DNA of 64,000 bases from Cryptomeria japonica (GCF_030272615.1 NC_081409.1:20154260-20218259); one strand, 5' to 3'; positions 1 to 11,532 are shown, numbered from the stretch's first letter. Translations and numbers: made by a program. Notes: generated by a model not told the origin, from the sequence alone.

Positions 1-3000
1 AAATGCAAACTAAATGAATGAGAATGCAACCTATGGCAAGAATGCAACCTATGTTTTTGGTTTTTTTTCAAGATTTTGACAAACTGTTTGAAATGCAAAT
101 CTAAAAAGAGACCCTTAGGAAATTGAAATGATGTCTAGACCTCAAAGGACAAAAGGACCAAGTGAAAAAGGACAAAGTGACAATGTCTCCCCTATATGCT
201 TGGATACTAAGCTAGGTTTGACGAAATGACATTGATGACAAAAGACAAAAGATTTGATAAGGTCTAGACTTCTTAACAATGACTTAGGGTTTATCAAAGA
301 TTTGGATTACTCAAGTATGACAAAACCTAGTTTTGACACTATATGCAAAGGGACAATTACTATGCAAATAACCCTAATATGATATGATAATGACCTAAAC
401 TTAATGAAGAGACCTAGGGTATGCAAATATGAATGTATGACAATGGTATTACTCTAATGCAAGAGGACACATGCAAAAGGATGACCCTTATTGATATGCA
501 AAGGAGTATGACCTAGATGAAACCTAACCTTGGTACTTGACAATGACTTTGCAAAATGCAAACCTAAGATGCACCTAAATCTAAGTGACATGAATGTTGA
601 GACAAGATTTTGAAAAATGTTTGACAACCATGTTTGAAACTGTTTTGAACCTTGTTGGATGAAATGTTCTTGTGTTTAACCTTGTTTTGAATCAATTTGC
701 CTTGTTTTTGAAATGAGATACAATTCAACTTTTGACAAACAAAGAAGACAAGATATTTCAAATTAGACTCAAGACAATCATGCTCATTCACACATTTCTT
801 ATGGTAGGCAAGGACATTAGGTACTTGAGAGGTAGACTCATTATGAGATTCAAGGAGAATACATAGATGCTTGACCCCATGGGCTCCCCTCCATGGCACT
901 CACTTCTCAGGGCAGCCAAGCATCAGTCCCCATGGAAATCTCCCCATGGCGAACTTAGTATCTCGTCCAAGTATCCGAACTTGTCCTTCTCAAGCAACTA
1001 GAAGGATTTTTGGCCTCTAAATACAAGGTGTTTAGTAAGGATTTCTGTTAAGCGTTACTCCTTGGCATCATGCAAGCATGATTGAGACATTAAGCCCACT
1101 AAGATATCAAACAAATGTAGTCACGCAAGCATGATTTAGACCATAGGTCCTACTTAGATGTTGATATGAGAAAGAGTTCAAGGGTCATCACTTCCCAAGT
1201 AACTACAATTCCCATGTAAACCTTCCTTCAAAGCTTTTGCTCATCAGATATTTATTTATAGTGAGTTAGAATGCCAAGGTATTCTAGCCGTACTCACTTT
1301 GGGTCGTTCCCTTCTCACGATTATCACTTGCTTGCAAAATCAAATGGTTAGGAAGGCAGGCCCTCTAAAGGTGACACACAATTAAAGACATGAGCATGGT
1401 ATCGAAGATCTGGATTTCTGATCACCCTAAGAAGGATGAGAGCATACTCGCCTACTTCAACGTCAAACTCAACAATCAAAGAAAACATATATTCATTCCA
1501 TCCTATTTAAAAATCATACTAGGTGCCTAAACATTAATTGCAAACACAAAGTTTAGTTGTAGTCCAAGGCAACCTGCAAAACCCAAGTCAGAAGTTTGAT
1601 ATGTTTATTCTTTGACTATTGAACTTGCATAAAATGTGTTAGTAGTTTCATTTGTTGTCTTTGCCATGCATATGCCAAGGTGCTGCACAGAGAATCAGTA
1701 CCAAAAACCAAAAAAGAAGAAATAGAATGCAAAAGAAAACAATTTGCAAGTGAAAAACATTGCCTTTTACCTCTGTTTCTGGCCCTACACAGGCGCAGAA
1801 TGCTTGACACAGGCGCAAAATTCCCTAGAAAACCCTGCATTACCCTATTTCTTGGGTTTTTGACCTACAAATCATCTCAAAAGCACTCAAAAGCATGGTT
1901 AGGGGGTTAGTTCATGTCGAGTTCACCAATTAATGTAGCTAGGAAATCAGAAATCATCAAAGCAAATAACAATTATTAGTCATAGCTCAATGACAAAAGC
2001 TGAAATGCAATGATCAATCCTAACACACTCAATAAAGACATGAAAACAAAATATTCAAGATTTAAAGCAAAGCAAACCAAGTGTATATTTGAATGTCTTC
2101 TTCATGTGGCTTCATTGTCCTTCTTTCTCCTTCAAATAGCTTTGTTGTGGATCTCACCTACTAGTGCATGATCATGATATGAAAGCAAGTAGACAAGATG
2201 ATTGCTCAAGAATACTCGAAGCATGATTGATTTGACAAAGTGATTCGTTCGATAATGTGATTAGTTGGGATTGAAGAAAATCATCCAATTTATAGATAAA
2301 TTGGAGAAAAGATCAAATTAGCATGAAGAGATTCAAATGGAAATTGCAAATCAATATGACAAATTATGACAAATTATGACAAATTTGCACTTTCTATGCA
2401 AAATTGATTGATTGATAATTCATGACAAAATTATGACAACTTTCTATGTCAAAATTGATTGATTGTCAATTATGACAAATTATGACAAATTAAAATGTCA
2501 TTCCCATGAAATTAGGAGAAAAATAGGAGGAAATTGAATTAGAAATTAGGAAAATTAGAAAATTGGAAAATAAGAATTTAAGAAATTAGAAAAATGAGGA
2601 AAATAGGAATTAGGAAACTAGTGAATTAATTAATAATTTTTTCATTTATTAATTAATTCACAAAGAGGGAATTTAGAAATTGATGAAAAATTAGGAATTA
2701 GGAGAAATTAGGTAAATCAATTAATAATTTATCATTTATTAATTAATTCACAAAGAGAAGAATAATTAGTTAGCCAATTAAATTAAACATTTAATTGTGA
2801 CATGAAGACTTAGGATAAATAAATAATTTATTTAACCTAGAGGGAGAAATGACAAACAGGGTTAAATGAATAAAATCATGAAACCCTAAAAGATGAATTA
2901 GAAATGCAAGGATGACAATTAAGTCTTGATGAAGGATAATTGATATCGATTCGATTTGATCATGATTCTGACTTGATAAAAGACCAATGCTTGACAAACG

Positions 3001-3555
3001 ATTTGATTTAGTAAATGCGCCAATTGACAAGGAACAATGACAAATTGATCCAAATTGACATGATTGAGAAGGACAACGATTGATGACAAATCGATCGCAA
3101 AATGACAAATTGACAAGAAGACAAGGATCGATGACAAAATAGATTGCAAAACGACAAGATTGAAAATGACCACAATCGATGACAAATCTATCGCATGATG
3201 ACAAGATTGATAACGACAACGATCGATGACAAATTGATCGCATGATGTTAAGATTTGTAAAAGGACAAAACCCTAATTAGGATTGACGATGTCCAAAACA
3301 GTGACAAATGAATACACACATAGATGCGATAGGATAAGTTTGACCAAAATCATGACAAATATTGTTATCGACAAGACCAAATTCGAGAGCGAGATAAATG
3401 AAGAATGCAGAAGAATGACTTAATGCTCGCAAATGATAAGGACCAAGTGCGTGACATAGGAGAAATGTTAATGCGATGCAAAAACCCTAAAATAAGGCAA
3501 TGCACCAATGTTAAAATACGACTCTGCAAGCGTTGACCATTTTTAGGTGTCTACA
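1..3555 (-). mobile_element. End of an unplaced gypsy-like LTR element (LTR/UTR sequence)
   Basis: On the minus strand this stretch starts with TGTAGACACC (plus strand GGTGTCTACA, ending at 3555), a common 5' end of plant Ty3/gypsy LTRs. It stops exactly where copia gag sequence of copy A begins, so this element was inserted into A. The other end lies outside the window, so the target duplication cannot be confirmed; the candidate is gtctc at 3556-3560. No protein domain is readable: open frames here are short and come from low-complexity sequence rich in variants of atgacaa. I could not find a convincing PBS or inner LTR boundary, so LTR and leader cannot be separated. Membership of the Tat/Ogre lineage is a guess from the terminal sequence only. 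Confidence 0.45.
3026..3249. repeat. Minisatellite, about 47-bp unit, nearly five copies
   Basis: Units begin near 3026, 3072, 3120, 3168 and 3215, spacings 46, 48, 48 and 47 bp. Each carries gacaa(c/g)gat(c/t)gatgacaaa followed by (t/a)(c/t)gatcgcaaaatgac-like sequence. The period is a multiple of neither 3 nor 7, although the shorter word atgacaa recurs within it. The minus-strand open frame across it is a by-product of the repeat, not a gene. Confidence 0.7.
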
Positions 3556-4499
3556 GTCTCTATTGTTCTTAAATCTATACCTTTGATATTCAGGGTTAGG
3601 CTTATATGTCCTTTTAGCTTGTTCTTTCAATCTTGCATGTCTATCAGGACACCTAGAAGCCATATGACCAATCTTAGAGTAGTTAAAACATTTAAAGGGT
3701 GCTTTGCCTTCATACTAACTTCCAACTGGACCTTTAGGCATTTCCCTTGCAAATAGTGCTTTAATTTCTTCTAGTTCTTCATTCTCTCTCCTGCTTTCTT
3801 CAAGTTCGCTTGAATATAAGGCTTTCCAATAGATTTATCAAATGATGATGATGCTTTGAAAGCTAAATCTATCTTTATAGTAGCAATAGGACCAAATTCC
3901 TCAAGTTCAAAAGATGAAAGTTTTCCAACCAAAGTGTCTCTAGATACTAATGCATTAGGCATTGTTCTCAATTCATTTATAGCAGTAACTTTCATTTTAT
4001 ATGCTGATGGAAATTCTCTTAAAACTTTAGAAATAATTTCATCTTCACTTAACGTTCCTCCACAACATTGTATACCCAAAACAATTTCATTTACTCTTTC
4101 CATAAAAGCATAAATTCTTTCATCTTCTTCCATTTTCAGATTTTCATACCTGACCCAGAAGCATTCAAGTTTTGCAATTTTGATTGTGGTATCACCTTCA
4201 TTCAATGTTTCCAATTTATCCCAAATAGCTTTAGTAGTAGATATATCTGATAATCCCATGATTTACTGATTTGATAATGCGCTCAAAAGTGCTTCTCTTG
4301 CTTTGCAATCATTTTCCTCATCTTTAGCCAAGGTTGGTGGAATAGGTTGACCTTGAGTAGGAGCAACATAACCATTCTTTGTAATATCCCATGTGTCCTT
4401 TCCAATGCAATTGAAATGTGTCTCTAGCCTAATCTTCCATATGCCATAGTTGGTTCCATGAAGCTTCAGACTGTCCTTCCTGAAATAGTTAGAAGACAT
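3556..4499 (-). pseudogene. gag: Copia A gag fragment
   Basis: The minus-strand frame starts at the ATG at 4497-4499 (MSSNYFRKDSLKLHGTNYGI). It is a copia gag, the capsid that packages element RNA. After about 78 codons there is an in-frame TAA (4260-4262), and the frame resumes at ATC ATG GGA and stays open to about 3771. Beyond a further stop the zinc knuckle reads CFNYSKIGHMASRC, with the second Cys changed to Tyr. Sequence ends at 3556 at the boundary of the inserted element. E1's gag carries the same stop at the same codon. Not functional as it stands. Confidence 0.85.
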
Positions 4500-4541
4500 T
4501 GGATCTTCTCAAGCTATTAAACTTCTACAAAAAGAGGACTA

Positions 4542-4554
4542 GGCTCTATTACCA
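4542..4554 (-). other. Primer-binding site of copia A
   Basis: The minus-strand sequence is TGGTAATAGAGCC, one mismatch to the initiator Met-tRNA complement TGGTATCAGAGCC plus one further change, 2 nt inside the LTR end. It would prime minus-strand DNA synthesis. Confidence 0.8.
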
Positions 4555-4556
4555 AT

Positions 4557-5595
4557 TGTTAGGTCCTAGAGGAAACTGAGAAGGGGGGGGTGAATCAGTT
4601 GTCCAATAAATACAAACCAAAACTAACTTAACCAAACTTAATTCTTAATGCCGATAAACCAAACTTTAATGCCGGTAGACAGTTTAATAGTTAATTGCAG
4701 TACCGGTAAAGTTTAATGCATGAAACAGAAAGACAAATAACATAGTTATTTGTACATGGAAACCCTGTAAGGAGAAAAACCATGGCAGGAAACCTTACCC
4801 ACAATCAGATGATACTACTACAGATATTATGTGTGTATAATATGGTTTCTGCACATGCAGAAAGACCAACTGCCTAGAACTCATTGCTCAATCACAAAAT
4901 GGGAGTCACACTGACTACAATTGGATGGTTAAATCCAATTACAATGTACTACTTAGAATAGCATCTTCATATGCTAGATTCAGTACCAGTTAAGCTCTGA
5001 TATGCCTTCTTCAAACCTTCCTTCAATCTTGAATGATAACTGCATGTATAGGTCTGATTATATTCACATATACCTTATTACAATCCTTTTTCTACACTCT
5101 ACCACACAATCTCATAAATGAGATCTTACATATATACCAAAGCCTAAGACCAAATGAGTAGGTTGGCTCACTAAGATATTATAATAAAATAAATTATCAA
5201 TGAATCAATATCTGATGCATCATGTTAGCTCAATGCATTTACAATAATAACAAATCATCTTTATGACCTGTCATGCTGATTTGGAATAGATATGCTTGTC
5301 AGTGTATAACCTCGACCGATTTGTCGGTAACAGCAAATATGCAAACCCGAATAAACCAATGAACAAATCACCAAAACCAAGTGTCCAAACAATGTCTTTG
5401 ACATAACCAAGTAATCTCCAAGTCATTCCAAGTGCCAGTGAACAATATAACCTGTCGATGAACCAGATATAGGTGACTATGCATAAGTCATTGATCATGC
5501 CGGTGAACATAAACAAGAATCTCCAAGTGCTGATAAGTGTTGACAAGTGTTAACATAAATGACAAAACCATATCAACATATCAAAAATACCATCA
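4557..5595 (-). repeat. 5' LTR of copia A
   Basis: The LTR is 1039 bp. On the minus strand it starts TGATGGTATTTTTGATATG (E1 has TGTTGGTATTTTGGTTATG) and ends ..CCTAACA. Just before the end is the GATTCACCCCCCC..TCTCAG motif (plus strand about 4578-4602). The central part (about 4840-5000) resembles the LTR of element D at 60500-60660. A TATATAT run on the minus strand near 5130 is a possible TATA box. Confidence 0.85.
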
Positions 5596-5644
5596 GAGAA
5601 AACCTTTTGTCATTCTTCTTGTTATTCTAGATGATAATGCAATT

Positions 5645-5950
5645 CTACTGATTCTGATCAATATCCTTGACCTTCTCTTTTCCTTTATCTTTGAAATTTT
5701 CACCTTTTTCAAAACCAAGTCCATATTTATCATTATTTATCTTCTGAGAACTTAGCATGACATCAAGTACTTCACTTCCACCTTTTAGTTTCAGACCCTT
5801 GTCAATTTGTTCTTTTGCTTCTTTTTGTTTTGTCCTCAATTTATACACTTCTTTTTTAAGTTTGGCACGTTCCACAGTTTTGATATTCATCTTTGTGTCA
5901 AGATCATCCATTGGATTGTACCTCTCCCTTAAGGTTTGATATGGTTTCAT
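5645..5950 (-). pseudogene. gag: Sirevirus-type copia gag C-terminal scrap
   Basis: A 101-codon minus-strand frame. It shows a charged, probably coiled-coil segment (AKLKKEVYKLRTKQKEAKEQ) followed by a motif of the form LDxxLxSQ..x(5-6)..GLGF (here VLDVMLSSQKINNDKYGLGF). That layout is known from the C-terminal part of gag in many plant copia elements of the Sirevirus type. Upstream and downstream frames are closed, so it is a broken piece. It lies on the opposite strand to X, so it is either a separate insertion or a rearranged piece. The family call rests on this motif alone. Confidence 0.5.
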
Positions 5951-6816
5951 GTGATTTTCATATCTCTATGTGAGTTTTCAAATTTAAATATTAGTCATTT
6001 TCAGATATACATTATTGCTTTAGATCTACATTACATTATGATTTGAAGTATTACATTTACATTCATTTAGGGTTTTTACTCCAAACATAGGGTAGGACTC
6101 TAGTTTACAGTTTTAGCTCATAGGAATCTTACAAACACATTTGATTCTAGGGTAAACACACTTTTCAATATTACATTGGCTATTTGTGGAGGTGGAAATA
6201 ACCAAAACAAGGGGTTTGACTAAGGCAAAACCCTATATATACACAAACACAACATTTTTCTAATTGCAGGCACAGGTAGAAGTTTCCATTGGAGTTGGCA
6301 ATTTCCATGAAGTCTCAGTCAGTAGGCATAGATCCATTTACAAAATTAGGGCTTAGATATTTGGGACCAAAGCACCCAATGCCTTGGTCCTCAAGACTAG
6401 ATCACCCAGTGCCCTGTTCCTCCCTAGTGAGGTACCGATTTTGGTAGACAGGATCTAGATCAGTTCAATTTGTAGATTTGTAATTTTCAACTTAGTATGG
6501 TCACTGGGACCAAAGCACCTAGTGCTTGTGTCCTCTCAGTTAAGGCTTAGATTTCAATATCAAGTGCACATAAAATTATCATTTTTAGATCTATACTTTG
6601 TGTTTCAATTTCATCTATGTATCAGACTATTAGTGTTGTTGTTCTAAGTTGTTTAGATTCATTCTTCTAGCTTAGTTTTGTGTTCCCTTACATTTGACTC
6701 ATTCCCTTTGATATCAGAAAAGGAATAGAAGCCCTAAAGGTATTCCTTGACTTTCTTTCACAAGATTTAGTCAAAGTGAATCACTTCCTTAGGCTCTTTT
6801 GTATTCCAATGTATGA

Positions 6817-7372
6817 ATGAGAGTGGAATTAGTTATTAATCTACCCGATTCCATTTTCATCCATCACACTAAGAATGATGGTAATCCCTTTCAATTTGGA
6901 TCTTTGATAGATTTCTACTTTTTAAATTCATTACTGTTGAAGGAGAATGTGGCTTGGGATGTGAGCTTACTGGTTGGAAAGCAAATTAAAAGATATTTAG
7001 ACAATATGAATAACAAAGACATTATGTGCAAGGAATACTTTTGTGAACTCCAGAAGATCTTCATTTTGAGATACATAATTTGAGAAAGATGTGTTGAGAA
7101 GTATAGAGATATAGTTACTTTCTTGGTAGGTATTGATCATTTCTTTAGGAAGTTGTGTTTCCTTGGAAGGTCTGGTTATTAGGATTTGGATATGAAATTA
7201 ATGATGAAGAATGTGAGATGTATGTAGATGAAATTCTTAGACTTTAGGTAGGTCTCATTAAAGATAAGTTTGGGATTTATGAAGAACTTGTTGGTTTAGA
7301 TGTTCTTGAATAGGTGGCTCCAAAAGGATCCTCCTCTAGAAGGAAGAGAAGTAGAAGATCAATTGAGTCCCC
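6817..7372 (+). pseudogene. Accessory ORF of old element X, first half (split by E1)
   Basis: Function unknown. The first 88 codons (6817-7083) include FQFGSLIDFYFLNSLLL and VGKQIKRYLDNM..EYFCEL. These line up with the accessory ORF of element D at 63147-63935 (FRFGNLLVCLMLYITKQV and IGKQLLDLPNNM..EYFQAL). After a stop and frameshift the match goes on: EKYRD against DKYKD, and GYEINDE..Y against GYETDDT..Y. The frame ends in a basic stretch (RRKRSRRSIESP) cut at 7372 by E1. With one copy of tcccc removed it continues directly at 49157 as SLIIKKRKLVKK. Stops near 7250 and 7311 look like former CAG codons. The start is unknown; the ATG at 6817 is only the first in an open stretch. It is a decayed retrotransposon accessory gene, not a host gene. 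Confidence 0.6.
7368..7372. repeat. Left target-site duplication of E1 (tcccc)
   Basis: tcccc directly precedes the E1 5' LTR and is repeated at 49152-49156 directly after the 3' LTR. Collapsing the two copies restores the reading frame of the X accessory gene. Confidence 0.9.
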
Positions 7373-8434
7373 TATTGTTATTTTGGTTATGTTGATATGG
7401 TTTTGTCATTGATGTCAACACCTATTAACACTTATCCACTCTGACACTTTGAAGAATCGGCAATGTTCACTGGCAAGCAAGTGACTTATGCATAGTCACC
7501 GATATCTAGTACACTGGCAGGATATAATGTTCACCAGCACTTGGAATGATATGGAAAACACCTGGTTATGTTGAAGACATAGTTTGTACACTTTGTCTTG
7601 GAGATTTGTTCATTGGTATATTCACATTTGCATATTTGTTGTTATTGGCAAATAGGTCAAGGATAAGCATCGACAGGCTTATCTATTCCATATCAGCACA
7701 ACATGCTTTGGAGATGATTTATTATTGTTGTAAATGCATCAAGCTGACATGTTGAATCGGTTATTGCATCGGTTATTGATTTACTTGTAAAATATTTTAT
7801 TGTAATATCTATTAGAGCCGACCTACTAAAATTGGGCTTAGGTTATGGTATAAATGTAAGATCTTATTTGTAAGATCAAGTGTGGAATGTGAAGAAAGAT
7901 ATAATTTGGTATATGCGAAAATAAGAAGAGCTTTACAAACAGATATCATTTGAAGGTTGAAGGAGGATTTTGTGAAGACAATCAGAACTACACAGGTACT
8001 GAATCCAACATAGAAAGATGCTATTTTGAGCAGTACATCCTTATTGGATTTAACCATCCAATTGTAGTCAGTGTGACTCCTACTTGTGTTTGAGCAGTGA
8101 GCTCTAGGCGCTTGGTCTTTCTGCATGTGCAGACCCCATTTGTATACACATTCTATCTGTAGTAGTATCATCTGATTATGGGTAAGGTTTCCCACCATGA
8201 TTTCTCCCCTTATAGGGTTTCCACATACAAATATTGGTGTTATGTGTTGTGGATGTTATTGTCTTTCTATTTCATGCATTAATCCTTACCGGTACTGTAA
8301 TTAACTGATAAAATATCTACCGACATAAAGTCTGATTTACCAGTATTAAGCATTAAGGTTGGTTAAGTTGTTTTGGTTTGAATTTATTTGACAACTGATT
8401 CACCCCCCCTCTCAGTTGTCTTTGGGACCTAACA
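7373..8434 (+). repeat. 5' LTR of E1
   Basis: The LTR is 1062 bp and starts TATTGTTATTTTGG (intact 3' copy: TGTTGGTATTTTGG), so the terminal TG is mutated. It ends GGGACCTAACA. The C-rich motif gattcaccccccctctcag lies at about 8397-8415. Confidence 0.9.
7849..7855 (+). promoter_or_regulatory. Probable TATA box in E1 5' LTR
   Basis: TATAAAT inside the LTR, conserved in the 3' LTR at 48564-48570, followed by a direct repeat of gtaagatc. Position in the LTR fits a U3 promoter. The transcription start is not visible. Confidence 0.5.
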
Positions 8435-8436
8435 AT

Positions 8437-8449
8437 TGGTATCAGAGCC
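8437..8449 (+). other. Primer-binding site of E1
   Basis: Perfect TGGTATCAGAGCC, complementary to the 3' end of initiator Met-tRNA, two bases after the 5' LTR. Confidence 0.95.
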
Positions 8450-8490
8450 TAGTCCTCTTTTGTAGAAGTTTAACAACTTGAGGAGATCCA

Positions 8491-10041
8491 ATGTCTACTA
8501 ACTATTTTAGGAAGGATAGTCCTAAACTTGATGGAACCAACTATGGAATATGGAAGATTAGAATGGAGACACATCTAAATTGCATTGGAAAGGACATTTG
8601 GGATGTTACAAAGAATGGCTATACTGCTCCTACTCAGAGTCAGCCTAATCCACCAAACTTGGCTAAAGATGAGGAAAATGATTGCAAAGCAAGAGAAGCA
8701 CTTTTGAGTGCATTATCAGATCAATAAATCATGGGATTATCAGATAGATCAATTGCTAAAGCTATTTGGGACCATTTGGAAACATTGAATGAAGGAGATT
8801 CCACAATCAAAATTGCAAAACTTGAAAGCTTTTGGGTCAGGTATGAAAATCTGAAAATGGAAGAAGATGAAAGAATTTTTGCTTTTATGGAAAGAGTTAA
8901 TGAAATTGTTTTGGGTATTAAATGTTGTGGAGGAACCTTAAGTGAAGATGAAATTGTTTCAAAAGTTTTAAGAGGATTTCCACTGACATATAAAATGAAA
9001 GTTACTGCTATAAATGAGTTGAGAACAATGCCTAATACATCATTAACTAGGGATACATTGATTGGAAAACTTTCAGCCTTTGAAATTAAGAAATTTGGTC
9101 CTATTGCTACTATAAAAATAGATTTTGCTTTTAAGGCATCAACATCATTTGCACCATCATTTGACAAGTCTAATTGGAAATCCTTTTATGTAAGAGAACT
9201 TGAGGAAAGCCTGAGAGAAAATGAAGAACTTGAAGAACTTGACGCACTATTTGTGAGAAAAATGCCTAAAGGTCTAGTTGGAAATAAGTATGAAGGTAAA
9301 GCACCCTTTAAATGCTTTAACTGTACTATGATTGGTCATATGGCTTCTAGATTCCCTGATAGACATGCTAGACTAAGAGAAAAAGCTAGAAGAACGTACA
9401 AGCCTAACCCTAAATATCAGAGATACAGATTCAAGAAGAACAAAGATAAATCTTGTTATCTTGCTGATGAAGGAGTCACTGATTATTCTGATGAAGATCC
9501 GGCAGACAATGGATGGGTTTTTGTTGCTATAACACAAGATCAACTGACACCTACTATTCAACCGGTAGAACAGGCCCTAGTAGCTAAAATTGAAGTTAAG
9601 GATGAATGGATCATTGATTCAAGATGTTCACATCACATGACTGGTGATAAAGGTAAATTCTTAAACTTTCAAGATTATAATGGAGGCCTAGTAAGATTTG
9701 GAGATGACAAAGCTTATTTAATCAAAGGAAAAGGTACAATATATCTTGATGGTAAGCACAATACTGACAATGTTTACTATGTAGAAGATTTAAAGCATAA
9801 TCTTTTGAGTGTTGGTCAATTAGTTGAGAAAGGATTTTAGTTACAATTCAAGAATGGTAAATGCAAAATTATGAATAGAACTGGTTTGGAAATTGCAACC
9901 GGTAATCAAACTAGAGGCAACATCTTTCATTTGAATAACAATGAAAAGACATGCTTGATTGCACATATTGTAGAAAGTTGGCTATGGCATAAGAGACTCT
10001 GTCATCTAAATTTTGATTGCATGGTAAAAATTAGTACTACA
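8491..10041 (+). pseudogene. gag-pol: E1 gag, protease and integrase N-terminus
   Basis: The frame begins at ATG 8491 (MSTNYFRKDSPKLDGTNYGI). A TAA at 8725-8727 interrupts it, then it is open in the same frame from 8731 to 9837. Gag ends with a zinc knuckle CFNCTMIGHMASRF, in which the last Cys is replaced by Phe. The copia aspartic protease follows (WIIDSRCSHHMTGDKGKF; the usual DSG reads DSR). After the TAG at 9838-9840 the frame goes on into the integrase zinc-binding region (WLWHKRLCHLNFDCMVKI). It is cut at 10041 by E2 and resumes at 45153. Gag packages RNA, protease cleaves the polyprotein and integrase inserts the cDNA; this copy cannot do so because of the stops and the damaged protease motif. 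Confidence 0.9.
10037..10041. repeat. Left target-site duplication of E2 (ctaca)
   Basis: ctaca before the first E2 LTR; ctact at 45148-45152 after the last E2 LTR. One base differs. Collapsing them restores the E1 integrase frame (..KISTTKAVRD..). Confidence 0.8.
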
Positions 10042-11517
10042 TGTTGGCAATATTACATTATAAGGACATTGAGAAGGTTGTTGATGATTATGGACATAAC
10101 TGATTAAAGATGTTTCACTATCTTGATATTATTATTTTGTCATTCATGTCAAGAAATTGATTTTCTACGTTAGTATGATGTTGCCATATCTTGAGAAGTA
10201 TGATATGAAGATTATAAAGAAGTCGGTAAAGACATGGGAAAGAATATGATGAATAAGGGGATAAGTTATTCAATGGGAAACTCTACCGAGTAAGAAAATA
10301 ATGAGATCTTGATGTTTTAGATTCTTTTAACATCATACATCTATTGTAAAATGTAAAGGTTAATACTATACTATGTTATAAAGCAAAGAACCTAGTCGGT
10401 AAACCCTAAGGTTATCGCAGTCAGTTAAAGAAGATAGAATGTCTACCGAGTGAAGTTTAGTATTCACCAAGTTGTAACCAAGTTATAATAGAATGCATTA
10501 AATGTTTACATATGATATTTAATGAAAGAAGCTGATGAGCTGGAGCGGATCAATGATTGGCAAGCTGTGGAAGAAGTTTGTTAAACGAATCTAAGGCAAT
10601 GGAAAGTCGGAAAGAAGATCTATAGCTCAGATTGAACTGCATTACCCTAACACAAGTTCCAAGGTGAATGTGCAAGTTCCAAGGTAGGGTAAAACATTTT
10701 CAGATTGAAAGATACAATGAACCTGGAAAAGATTGAAGATCTTATGGCTACCATTGATCATGGGAAATGTGATCAAGGAGATTAAGTAGTTAGAAGATTG
10801 TTTATAAATAGGAAACTGTTGATAAACAATGTATGTAGGCAAGTGTATGCACAGGGATGCTACATAGTGGTTACCGAGCACATAAGCTTGAAGACCTATT
10901 AGAATAACAGAGTATTGATGCCCAATAGATAGACAAGATTAGTTCTATGTCTAGATTGTATTGAACAAATAGGAATCTACTTTAGCATTTTAGATGTGAA
11001 GTTGCAGATAGATTGTATTACTGTTATTTTGTGAAAGTGACAAGAAATCTCTTAACCAAGTGGACTTAACAGTCTTATATGTAAATCCTCTAACAAGGTG
11101 ACATTCTGATTGAGTGTTTGAAATCCTTTGACAAGGTCATTTCTAACAAAGTGAAGATCCTAATAGATCTGAGGGAAATCCCTTAACCGGGTCACATCTA
11201 GCAATGTGTTTGTAATCTTTAACAAGATTTTTTTTTAACCGAGCATACTCTAGAAGAGTATATTTCTTAGTGGGTCTGAAATCCCACAGTGGTTTTTCTA
11301 AATTTGGGTTTCCACGTTAAATCTGGTGTTATGAGGTTTATATTGTTCATATGCTTTTGAGTTTGCATGTTTGACAGTTTTTGGTTATATGACTGATATA
11401 TATGTTACCGAGGTTGAATCTGATGTTTTTATGGATGATTAAGTTTGTATGATTCACCCCCCCCTCTCATCTTGTTGGCTATTGGATCTATACTTATATT
11501 AAGTATCAGAACTATAA
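10042..11517 (+). repeat. E2 LTR 1 (5' LTR of dimer)
   Basis: The LTR is 1476 bp, starts TGTTGGCAATATTAC and ends AACTATAA where the other copies end AACTATCA. It carries gattcaccccccccctctcatc near its end (about 11453-11472) and TATAAATA at 10803-10810. An open frame on the minus strand near 10642-10881 recurs in the third LTR and is only LTR sequence. Confidence 0.9.
10803..10810 (+). promoter_or_regulatory. Probable TATA box of E2 LTR
   Basis: TATAAATA followed by gga, conserved in all three E2 LTRs (also 16759-16766 and 44433-44440). Likely the U3 core promoter that would drive the element's RNA. Confidence 0.55.
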
Positions 11518-11519
11518 AT

Positions 11520-11532
11520 TGGTATTAGAGCT
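11520..11532 (+). other. Primer-binding site, E2 unit 1
   Basis: TGGTATTAGAGCT: one change from the intact unit 2 site TGGTATCAGAGCT (17482-17494). Complementary to initiator Met-tRNA. Confidence 0.85.

Larger units (their letters stand above)
3556..5595 (-). mobile_element. Copia copy A, truncated (5' LTR plus gag)
   Basis: Reading on the minus strand, the copy has a 5' LTR (5595 to 4557), a PBS, and gag up to the zinc-knuckle region, then stops at 3556 where another element is inserted. It belongs to the same family as E1 (7373-49151): the LTR, the PBS region and gag align throughout. The 3' two thirds (protease to RNase H and 3' LTR) should lie left of the window. The right-hand target duplication candidate is gagaa (5596-5600), not checkable here. 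Confidence 0.85.
5596..7372. other. Older sequence between copia A and E1
   Basis: Contains a minus-strand gag scrap (5645-5950), then 5951-6816 without readable protein, then the first half of the X accessory pseudogene (6817-7372). The non-coding part has two copies of gggaccaaagcacc near 6363 and 6506 with repeated phrases about c(a/c)agtgcc, which look like part of a degraded gypsy LTR or leader. Nothing else is supportable. Confidence 0.5.

Noticed and set aside
1391-1412. Possible Met-tRNA primer-binding site (tggtatcgaag)
   Set aside because: Matches only the first seven bases of TGGTATCAGAGC and no LTR end precedes it.
2791-3243. 150-codon minus-strand open frame
   Set aside because: It is the translation of the 48-bp minisatellite.
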